Assembly: GCA_905221605.1 (NCBI GenBank)
Contig: CAJNDS010000443.1
Coordinates: forward strand, 1 to 64,000
DNA from: Symbiodinium natans
Lineage: Eukaryota; Sar; Dinophyceae; Suessiales; Symbiodiniaceae
Length of the DNA: 64,000 nucleotides
Direction: 5' to 3'
A program made the translations under genes and the position numbers. Below, one piece after another: positions 11,679 through 21,100 of this stretch. Every line of letters begins with the position of its first letter. The stretch's first letter is position 1. Below the pieces are notes generated by a model. It was not told the origin of the DNA, made no database searches, and saw nothing but the letters and a program-made list of their open reading frames with translations.

Positions 11679-11708
<30 letters not shown>
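11679..11708. repeat. (TA)n microsatellite
   Basis: About 14 TA dinucleotides, continuing as ATGTAGATATGCGTATATG. Outside the repeat no function is visible. Confidence 0.9.
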
Positions 11709-11709
<1 letters not shown>

Positions 11710-11729
11710 GATATGCGTATATGTACATA

Positions 11730-12390
11730 TACTGTTGCTCAACCATATCTCCTTGTCTGCACAGTTTATCGTTCGAATAGTTGGGCAGGGTCCAAGCAGT
11801 GTCCAAGCACTCTTCCACACTGAGTGATATGCAACGTCCGATGGGAATCTTCGGCTTCAATCCAGGCGGCGGGTTGATCGGGGGGACGAGGATGGTCGGC
11901 ACATTCACCTCGGACAGGGGTAGATTTGGAGGAAGGGCCAGTAGCAACCAAATGCAGGCACATGAGCCCTGGCCCCTAAATCAACCCTGCACGGGATACC
12001 CCAAGAAGATCAAACCGGGGAGACATGAGAAAGAACATCGGAGCCAGGCATGGCTTGGCCGTTCGGGCCCAGGGGCTGCGAAGTCGATGCCCAGCGCCTG
12101 GAGCTCGCGGCCCACACCCCCGAAGGGAAGGCCCAGTAGGCCGAAGGATGGGCGCCTGGGTCTCTTGAGAGTCATGTAAGATACAAGGATGATGATATCT
12201 TGTGATACTCTTGTTTGTGATCTGCCGGTGGCTGGTTGTTGCTGTTGTCGGCTGCCCAGATCAACTTGGAAATACATCCAAATCATGATCCCGATAACCT
12301 GAAAGGGCAACCGACCAAAGTTGCTATTGTTGAGTCTCACCATGTACGCTTCTGCATGTCGTGTCAAAACATGCTTCAACCACAGCACAC
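11730..12390 (-). other. Open minus-strand frames, possible exons, unrecognised
   Basis: Two minus-strand stretches read like protein: a Pro-rich one (LPPNLPLSEVNVPTILVPP, about 11,940-11,800) and one with LGLPFGGVGRELQALGIDF (about 12,160-12,050). The second vaguely resembles the N-terminal part of glycosyltransferases but lies out of order with the recognised exons. They may be exons of the missing middle part of the glycosyltransferase or exons of another gene. Confidence 0.3.
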
Positions 12391-12472
12391 AACCGTCGAA
12401 CCACTGTCGAACCGTTGCAGTTTTGGGTTCCGACCAGGGTGATTCTCCAGTGGCCAGTCTGGCCAGTTTTGG

Positions 12473-13216
12473 TCACATCACGCAGCACCAATTGCTTATG
12501 GGCTGCGGGCGTTGTTGCCCGGATGCGATGGCAGCATACCTCTCTGCCTCATGCTGGTCATTGTAAGTAGGATCCACTGGTCTTCCATGCCGCCGGCGAC
12601 CGTGGAGTCTCTCGTAGTCCTGGATGAGGCTGCCGACTCCAACTGGGCGACCGTACGCGTCAAACTGCACAAGGCCACTCTGAATGGCCGGCGAGGAGGG
12701 ATCGAAACCCCCCTCAACACGAGTGTAAAGGCCCATTTCCCTGAACTGGGCGCTCCCTTGTGCCCGGATTGCATCAGGTTGCCAACCGCCCCAACGACCC
12801 TCCGACAAACGCCCTTCGCTTTGACAGGCATCATAAGCACAACGGCATCTTTGGGCTCCGCTGAAAGCACAGTTCAGCTCGTCATAGTTATCCTTGGCGA
12901 CGCGATTCCATCGCCGGTCCTGCATGAAAACATTGTTGCGATCATTGGTTTGCGCGTGTTGCCATGCGAAGATGTGTCCCACATCGGCATCGGCATACTC
13001 CTGCTCGCGACCCTGCAGCCGTAGCCTGCGGCGATAACTCGTGCGGAATGCCGCATCTTGCTTTGGGAAATCGCAGTCGTCATCTGCTAGTGGGAAGGCA
13101 TAGTCCATCTGACGATCCATGATTGGAACACTGCCGGGCTGCCACCCTACTCGCAGCGCCTCGAGAGCCCAAATCCTCTCTAAACCATGGCAGGCTGCTG
13201 TGGGCAACGTTTGCAT
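12473..13216 (-). CDS. Intronless ORF, 247 aa, possible His-Me-finger/HNH-like nuclease with CaaX-like end
   Basis: A single uninterrupted frame with an ATG start and 247 codons. The middle carries D-x-G-H-I-F-A-W-Q, then N-D-R-N-N-V-F-M-Q and W-N, a pattern like the His and Asn metal-site residues of beta-beta-alpha-metal nucleases; the residues DELNCAF and a Cys cluster (CRCAYDAC) follow. The C-terminus ends CCVM, which fits a CaaX prenylation box. The part after about residue 130 is rich in Gly, Arg and Gln and has no assignment. It lies on the same strand as the two glycosyltransferase halves and between them, and is the only long intronless minus-strand gene in the window, which suggests a retrogene or a mobile coding unit. 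No spliced-leader relic was seen upstream. The nuclease call is inference from a short motif. Confidence 0.55.
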   Translation of the reverse strand: MQTLPTAACHGLERIWALEALRVGWQPGSVPIMDRQMDYAFPLADDDCDFPKQDAAFRTSYRRRLRLQGREQEYADADVGHIFAWQHAQTNDRNNVFMQDRRWNRVAKDNYDELNCAFSGAQRCRCAYDACQSEGRLSEGRWGGWQPDAIRAQGSAQFREMGLYTRVEGGFDPSSPAIQSGLVQFDAYGRPVGVGSLIQDYERLHGRRRHGRPVDPTYNDQHEAERYAAIASGQQRPQPISNWCCVM

Positions 13217-13398
13217 GTTGTGCTTTTAGGGCAAACAATCATCTGATAGTTTCTATATAGTCATAAGCATAGAAGTATATAGAAGTATACTCTGTCAACA
13301 TCTTCTTTTGGCGTGAACTCCGACTCAATAGTTCCTAAACCTTCTCAAACCCTCATTCCGACCGTGACCGAGCCCGGACTTTGTCAGCTGAGCGTCAC

Positions 13399-14585
13399 CA
13401 GCCCACTCTTCAGCGCCTTGGACACGCCCACTTGCAGCTGATCAAAGTAGGGCGTCATGAAGTTCTGCATCATGAAGGACATCTGCCGGCAACGCCACGT
13501 GGTCAACAGACATGAAAAGGATCTACAAATCTCACGCTCGTGGGAATGCAACATGATCAGGGCACGGAGGTTTTTGCACGACCGCAGGACCGCAAGAAAA
13601 ATGAACATCGGGAGACAAAGGCAGGGCCAGCCCAAGCCAAGAAATGTCGAACCCAAGCACTCTGAACATCGTCAACCAAAACAAGGACAGTGTTGGGGGA
13701 TGTTCTGGGCTAAAGGGCACTTCCATTGACCGATGTCGATTCATACCTGTGCTTTATTCGGCTGTCGGGGACTGCTTGCGCGGTCGGAATTGACACACTG
13801 GAATATCTTCAGGCTTCCATTTCAGGATGGAGGATGAGTGATTCTTTATGGCCTACATCGGGCTTGGGGAATTCAATTCTTCAGCCTGATAACGGCTTGT
13901 TGCAAGTCCTTCCACATGTTGCGCACGAAAAGTGGACGTCCTGCCTGCAGCAAAGTGCTGTTCGAGGTCAACATCTGGCGCACCAGCTCCTCCTCCTCAG
14001 CCGCCATGAAATATAGGATAAGCCACACAAGTTCGAGCCTCAAACCACAACACATAAGTGGCTCAGCTCCAACAGTATTTCCTTGTCGTCGCTAACCGGC
14101 AGCTCGCCAAGGCTGAGGTAATTCAGCTTGCACTTCGGCGCGTACTTTGCCACCTTTTGCCGTCCTATTCAGGCAAGAGATAAATCCCAGCTCTCAGATA
14201 TAGATCCCAGCTCTCAGAAGTATCTTGGCATGAGCGTGCCCCGTTCAGGCTAGCATCTGTGCATTGGTTCAGGTGCACTCCGGCCTCGGTCTGCAAAGCT
14301 CATCACTGTGACATTGTGGCCCCTCAGGCACAGCTCCTTCAAGTTCAGGGGCAGACGAAGCGGCGTGAAGGTCGTATCTGGGGAACCCTGCCGCCCAACA
14401 AAAAGTGGCCATGATGGCACAGCCCATTCGCCACTGCCTGTCTTGAAAACATCTGCTGCCATGAGCTCCTAGCCTAAGCCCGTCTGACACAAGCAGCGTG
14501 CAAGCTCCTGCCCAATCGAGATGCAATTGTGCAGCGGGGACAGCGGAACTCCAACAATGAGGAAATGAAACTTCTCGGCTGCCAT
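13399..14585 (-). CDS. UDP-glycosyltransferase (GT1 family), N-terminal half, multi-exon
   Basis: Exon 1 (14585-14508) starts with an ATG and reads MAAEKFHFLIVGVPLSP, then LHNCISIGQ, the usual first strand and helix of GT1 enzymes. Exon 2 (14336-14295) gives ELCLRGHNVTVMSF, the classic EL..RGH.VT motif. Exon 3 (14153-14082) gives NYLSLGELPVSDDK; exon 4 (13995 to about 13890) gives EEELVRQMLTSN and a long helix; exon 5 (13482-13399) gives PYFDQLQVGVSKALKSGL. Phase is kept if intron 1 is GA-AG (14507), intron 2 GC-AG (14294) and intron 3 GA-AG (14081); exon 5 ends at a GT donor (13398). The next expected part, the 'PD..i.D' strand and the helix after it, was not found. The partner half lies 5.7 kb downstream at 7720-5450 on the same strand, so one long gene is the simplest reading. 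Confidence 0.8.
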
Positions 14586-14840
14586 GACACCTGACCAACG
14601 TTTTCGTTGTTTGAATCTATAGCGGAGGATCGCGAGGGCGAGGGCTGTGCTGCCAAGGGCTTGCATAGGTGCCCTGAGGCACGTCTTTTTTCTTGGTTCA
14701 ACACATACATGCTCGCTATGCGTGGTACCTGCAAATGCTTCTCGGAAAGCAATGCTTGCGCTATAAAATCATATCTGAACGACTTGAAAAATATGACACT
14801 TGCAACATACGAAGCACACACATACATATTTATATGTATC

Positions 14841-14874
<34 letters not shown>

Positions 14875-16255
14875 ATGAAGCACCCAAATGAAGCACGCGA
14901 ATGCCTCGGAACTGGCTGGCTTGTTTGCGTCTTGATTTTTTCCTGGGTTTGCCTCGCCTGTGTCCACCGCAAGATTGCCGTGGACAGTTGAACAGGGAGC
15001 AGGACTGTGTGAGGAAGAGTTGCAAGGTTTGCAAAACTGGACTCACTCGCTCATTGAGTTGTCTGGTTGGGGATCTCTCCAAGATTCTGTTTGGACAGAT
15101 TGAACTGGCTTCCCTAGAGGAAGCTGTGTACGGCTCATCCAAGCAGGTTAACTTGAATTGGCTGAGACCCCAAAATCTCTCGCGAAGCCTTCCAAGACAA
15201 AGACCCCTGCCTGGGGTCTTGCGCCTGCGGGAACCCACACAGCACTAAGCACTACGAAGCGGCTGAACGGCTTGGAGAGAGCGGCGCGCAGTGCGTGGGG
15301 TGGGAGCTTTGCTGAAACAAATTGAAAAGCCACGATGGTGCTTCGGAGTCCTACACTTGAGAATCCCCTCTTGCGGTGACGTGATGCCTGGTCTGGCAGC
15401 CCTCCACCTGAAAGGTGACTGTCTGGCTGACTGTGCGTGGTGGTCATGCTCCCTGCCATCCGGGGACGTCCATAGATTACAGTCGGGGTCTTGGTAGCAG
15501 TGTTAACTGGCTCTAAGTCTCTGTGCTACTCGTGCCCATCGGCATGGAACTTGCAGATCACACAGCAGGACTCGATCGCGAGCAGATACTTGTGATCTGT
15601 CCGCGAAATCTGGCAACCTCCCGAGTTGCCCTCGTACACTGCAACTCACGGACCACGCGCCAATCCGAATTCGAGAGACTGGCCACTTCTGCCCTGAATG
15701 ATGTTATGGTACAAGATGGACAAGAATCTTACGAAAGCAAAGCATGGCGGGCGGCAGGTCGGACAAACTCAAGACCGGTCATGCGAGGGACTCTTCCTAA
15801 TTTTCTGATTCTCAGAGTCAGGTGGACTAGATCCAGCAGAAGCTTACAGTTAGAGTAGTTCATTTCGCAGCTTCCTATGAATTTTATGGCTTGTCCATCC
15901 TGCCGCAGGCTGCACAGAAAAGTTGCGTCGGACCTCAGACGTCGTGAGGCAGACTGGAAGACCCGACTGTGGGATGTTTGAGGTGAAGGCCTCTGACGTC
16001 CTCCCAAAGCATGCGCAAACAGGCCGGCCCTGTGCGCCTGTGCTCTTCATCGTAAACCTAAGCTAACATGCCGTCTCCCTTTCAAACGCAGGGAGAGAGG
16101 TATTCAACAGCTGACCAGCTAGAAAGCAGCGCGTACAGCACATTGGCCGAATCATGCGCTAAAGCTGATCCATGTAGTCATTAACAACCTGTCGTTTCTC
16201 AAAAAATCAGAAAATTGCAAGTTGACTTGCTCACGCTCACCGCTGTAGAAGCAAA
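14586..16255. other. Intergenic stretch between glycosyltransferase and zinc-knuckle gene
   Basis: No exon is supported. It holds a TA microsatellite and frames on both strands without recognisable motifs; it probably contains the promoter of the glycosyltransferase, but no promoter element can be named. Confidence 0.4.
14838..14870. repeat. (TA)n microsatellite
   Basis: About 12 TA units preceded by TATTTATATGTATC. Confidence 0.9.
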
Positions 16256-16259
16256 GGCT

Positions 16260-18190
16260 TCAAGAGCCGGGTGGCGGATGGGTCTTCAAATCTTCCAAGG
16301 GGTCAGGGTCAAAGGCATCGATCTTGCTTTCTTTCAGAGGGTCCAAGGAGGAATCCCCCCCGCGCTGCTTGCGCCTGTGTGGGGGGAGGGGGGGGGGGGG
16401 AAGCCCATGTCTCCTGTTACTCAGAGTCGGTAGAGGCGCAGCATCTCTGATGCCTTCGAGACAAACACGCGGGAAGGGCCCGCGCCGAGCTCGGTTGTGC
16501 AGTGCAAGTGCTCGGCAGCTTTGATCTTGCGGATGCCTCAAAAGCGTGCTGTGCTCACAACGACGGTACTACTTATGATTTGCGCCTCCCTCTCAAGGGC
16601 CCCCAAAGACATGCGAAACTCAGACCCTTACCGTAACTGCCCTGGAAGGTGCCTAGTTTTGCTAATGCTTTGAAACCTTGAAAGGCAACTTACCGAAAGG
16701 CCGTCTTTGCTCTCTGGGCACTACTTCAGCCTAGCCCCTCGAGTCAAGCCCTGAAAATAGATAACGAATTCTCGAGCGGGTGCTGGGGTGGACACGCCCC
16801 GCATGCACATGCACGTGCTCAGACATCGTGGGAAAAGCGGCACTCGTTTCCGAAGCGGCAGGTGCCATTATCACCTGAGCAGTGGCACTGAGCAAGTCCT
16901 TAGCCTCAAACCGTAAACCAGTGAAGGGAAAACTGCAACTGCGAGCACTCTGAACCAGAACGCAGCACAATCCATGCCAGCGTGGGGTAGTGCTAGCTCA
17001 GGTGCTGACGGAAGTCGAAGCAGATGCTGTTGCCGCCTGCAGTTTGCGGTAATGGTTTCGGCTTTTGGCTTCAGGATGTGCACGTTAGCCCTTGATCCGT
17101 CTGCAACATGCATCCCAAGGCAGCTCTTCGACTGGCAGCATGCACCGCCTTTGACTGAATACCCGACGCCTCCTTTGCCTTTGCCACCGCCCCTCTTGCC
17201 TGCGATGCTTTTTCACTGATATGGAACTGATTTTCTTACTGGATGCTGCCGGATGCTACAAGTACCGGTGCAACTCACAAGCAGCTGAAATTGCCTCTGC
17301 CCTTGTCGCCATCGGGGCAGTCCCGTGCCAAGTGCGGACCTCCGCCTTGAAACCACAGACGACAGTCCGCGATATGTCTTAACGGATTCAATGTAGGGGG
17401 ACTTCATGTCAATGTGACGGCATGAATTTGTGGGATGGTACATGATTGCAGTTTCTCCGGGAGCTCTCAACATCAAACTTGGGGGCACTAATTCAAAAGC
17501 CGAGGGCCAGGCAGCTGAAGCAGTCCAAATTCCTGCCTCCTCCCTTGCCACCTCCTTCACGGCAGAGGCTTGTGGTCACCAGCAGGATGTCACCCCCACT
17601 TACCGACTTGTCGTTCCGTACTTGAACAACCCGGCACAGCCATCGCATCCCAACATGCCACCCTGAATCCCCAACCAGTTCAACAAGCCCACTACCGTCG
17701 CATATGCCCGCTGAGCCACTGAGCCTTCAAAACACCTCAAAACCCTGAGAGCAGTCTGAAACAGGGGAACCTTCCGGGCAGTCACGTGCAAGGTGAGGCC
17801 CACCACAAGTGAAGCAGTCCATGCTCTTGCCAACTTGGAGAGGGCCAAGGGTTTAGGAAATGAACCAATGAGTTTGTTTCGTCGAGGCCAGACACATGCC
17901 TGCTCCATCTTCAGCGCAGGTCGCCTCAACTCTAAGCTCCCAGCTCTTCTTGCCCTTGCTTTTGCCACTGCCTTTCCCACCTGCCGTGCTAGCAAACCAT
18001 GTGTGTTAAGCTCTTGACTGACTGCAGAATGCTTGGAGCTTGCGAGTTGCGTGGAACCACTGGCATCGGCTCTCAGCTCTCTGAAGCCTCTCAAGAACCG
18101 ACTGAACACCGCCGAGGGTTACTACTCAGACACCTTCCGGGCAGTCGCGGGCAAAATGGTCTCCGCCACAAGTGAAGCACTCGATAGGGC
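16260..18190 (-). CDS. Modular CCHC zinc-knuckle protein with Gly/Lys-rich linkers (5' end not found)
   Basis: Nucleic-acid-binding type protein. Exons (minus): 18190-18134 CFTCGGDHFARDCPEG; 17980 to about 17930 GKGSGKSKGKKSW; about 17834-17771 CFTCGGPHLARDCPEG; 17554-17513 GGKGGGRNLDCFSC; 17345-17310 GGPHLARDCPDG; from 17199 GKRGGGKGKGG and a Cys-containing stretch; 16536-16440 IRKIKAAEHLHC to SKASEML; 16374-16260 an acidic tail ending with TGA. Each knuckle is C-x2-C-x4-H-x4-C. The third is split between two exons by a GC-AG intron and is intact only after splicing, with phase kept. Other donors are GT at 18133 and 17770 and GC at 17512, 17309 and 16439. The alternation knuckle / basic Gly-rich linker three times points to internal duplication. 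Exons between 17,150 and 16,540 and upstream of 18,190 are not resolved. It could be a cellular CNBP-like protein or a domesticated Gag. Confidence 0.75.
16382..16400. repeat. Poly-G tract in an intron
   Basis: A G-run interrupted once by A, which is a C-rich tract on the coding strand directly upstream of the AG acceptor of the last zinc-knuckle exon. It can serve as the pyrimidine tract. Confidence 0.8.
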
Positions 18191-18199
18191 CTGGCGAAG

Positions 18200-21100
18200 G
18201 CAGCGTCAGACGTGTCCGAGATGTTGGTAAACAGATTGTGCCAGGACAGTGCAACCAGCTCACACAGCATGCCCGTCGATGTTCCAGTCAAAACATGGCC
18301 GCGGCCATCCCACACACACACACACCTCCCACCCATGTGTGTATAGCATCGCCATGTGCTACACAGACGGCACTACGCATGGAGCATCCTGCGAGCACCT
18401 CGGGATGGGAGATGAATGCTTTAAAAAAACACTCTGCTTGCATTTAGGTGTCACCAGGCATCGGCCTGCGATAAACAAAACCTGACGATAAGACGATCAG
18501 CGCGACGGCGAGAATGGTTCTTGTGGACAGGCAAGTGGGCCATAGAACAGTGTGCCAAGGGTCAGCGACCAGCCCTCAAAACGAAAACGTGTACAACCTG
18601 GGTACGGTTGGCCGATGCTTGGGGTAATTCCCTCTTCTGCCGCTTGGGCAACTTCATGTGCCACGCGCATGAAGTCTTAGAGCTTGGATGTGCGACCACT
18701 TGAGAATGACCATGGCCTTACAAGCACCTACCTTTCGCGTTACGTTCTTTGCGTCAGCCTCTGCATAGATGGAACATGGCCCTCCTTTCAGACCCACGCC
18801 AGTTTCAATCACTCAGAACCTGCCTCGCATTGCTAACCACAAGCGCGCAAGGCGGATGTCGTTGGCGCTCAAACACGCTGCGCGCAGCTCGAGCCAACGG
18901 CTTGTCAGTAATCTGAGTCCGGGTCCTACATGGCCACATCACGACAATTCTGCCAGTCAGATGCAGGTGCCGCCAAGGTTTGGCGATCCTTTTAATTCAG
19001 GCAGATTGACAAACTCACTTCGGTGCCACTTGCACTCTGCTGTTGCGCAGAGAATGCTGCAGCAGGCATTAACCCCCCACAGATTAAGAACCCTTCGGAC
19101 GATGCTCCAGACATCAAGTCAAGACCCAGAAAACTTGGAGCAGAAATGCTCCGAAACTCCCCGAGATGCCCCGAAACGTCCTGATCTTATCCTGTGGGGT
19201 GAGTTGGGGCGGCTGAGTTTCAACGACCCCATTGCGGTCGGTTTCCGACAGCTCCACGGGATGGCTGGGAAAACTCTCTGGGTCGAAGGGCTTCGGATTG
19301 CAGTCTAAGTTGTGTTCAAAGTGCGTGGGGTTTCGGGATGTTTCGGAGTTTAGGGCTTAGTCGAGGGCTCCGGAGGGTTGTGTTCTTAAGGTTCTGACTG
19401 GAACGACGTTGATCTCGGCTGCGAAAGCTTCCCCAACCATGCGCAGCTCTTCTGCGCGCTTGACCCCCCCCCGGCGAACATTCAAACCTTTCGCCCCCGA
19501 GTCTGAGCTCTTGCTGCACATGCCTGACACATGCCTGAACGAAAGTGACCCTACCAAAGCAAATAACGCTCGTAGACCCAAGATGTCCCAAGGCACTTCA
19601 ATGCACCTGGCCTCTAACTTGTGCCTAGCGCTGGGTCTTCGGCACTTGTGGCAAGTTGAAGCTCACCTTTCGCGGCAGCCCTGGGCGTCCCACTGAGCTG
19701 GAGGTATCAGTCTCCTCGGGAGTTGGGATCAAACTCACGCTGAGAATCCACGCGCAGCTTCTTGTCAATGTTTAAGGATACAGAAATGGAGCAAGGTTTT
19801 GACAGGTTTTGAGACCAGGTGACCGCTGCGGAGGTGACAGTCACGCTGCTCGGTGACCTGGACAGCGCTGGCAGTGCTCGGAAACAAGCAACGTGTTGAG
19901 AGGACAACAGCACAGCACGTGCGGCAACGCGGCACACACGGCACACACGGCACACCAAAACCTGGCCAAGGACGCCCACCTCGAGCTCTGGCCGCCCCGC
20001 GGCCGCACCCGTGCCGAGGCGATGAGCGGGCGTTGGACCTTTGAAGTGGCTTGGTGCAAGGGTGCGACACTGGCGATGCCAACCATGAAAAGCAGCTCCC
20101 CCACCCCACCCCACCCCACCCCCACATTGAGTCTAACTGCATGACAGTGCGTGGTCGAGACATGTTGAGCCGTGCACTTGCCCGAACTCTGCGGATTCCA
20201 GCGCGAGCTCCTTCTGCGGGTGACAAAGGATGGGGCGCTTGAGCTCATGAAGACCTTGCAGATGTTGGCCCGGTTCAGGATCTCAAGGGCGGTCTACTGA
20301 ATGCGCGCTTGCAACGCAACATCCTCGCAAGCACAAGCAGATGTAGCTCAGTCCTGCATCCAGTGGCCGCCTTGGAGCTCAGGCACCATCTTCTTGCAAG
20401 CTCCACGCCGAGTCCATCAACTATTCAAAAGGGCGGGGGAGACATGGGAAAGGGCGCCAAACGGCGCTAAGATAGACATGGGCCAAGTGCGGCCAAGCAG
20501 CTCTGTGGGGATCTGGCGGCTTCGATGATGCGCCTCTCCGTGACCTGAGCATCTTGTCGGATCTGCATCAAAGACTTAGACCGTCAACACCCTGTGAAAC
20601 AGCCCCACAGTAACTGTAGCACACTTCAGCTCGTATTCCCAGTCCACGCCGATTCCTGGATTCCTTCCTCCAAAAACCCTCAACATCATAAACCTCCCTA
20701 AGCCCCCATGTTGCCCCCTGGAGATGAGCTGCTTCCGAGCGGGTCATGGGAGGCCGCTCCCAAAGGTGCTCCGGCGGCAGGGGCACGTAGCCTCTGACTC
20801 GCTTGAGCGCCGAGGGTTTGGGGCGATTGGGATTGCTGGGGTTGAGGGTGGCTTCGGGAGGTCAGGGGCGACGGGAGGGGGAGTTGCAGAGTTGAGGAGT
20901 TTTCAGGGATCATGGATCTACCCCCTCCACTCCAAGTACATGAAGCTGCTCAGGTAGGTTGTAACAGTCGCGAAGGAAATGTGCCCCCTCTTTTAGTCTG
21001 CCTTGAGCACCAAAGACTTGGGTATTGAGTGCACGAAGATGCGGGAGAACCTCCTGTGCCCCATACCCAAACTGTGCTCTCACATCCTCAAAACTCTCCT

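Noticed and set aside
12050-12160. Fragment resembling a glycosyltransferase N-terminal segment (ELQALGIDF)
   Set aside because: The equivalent segment is already supplied by the exon at 14153-14082, so it is out of order; similarity is too short to call a second copy.
17285-17350. Apparent damaged zinc knuckle lacking its first Cys pair
   Set aside because: After joining 17554-17513 to 17345-17310 the knuckle is complete, so it is split by an intron rather than broken.
18300-18345. (CA)n stretch considered as a regulatory repeat
   Set aside because: Too short and without any neighbouring signal.
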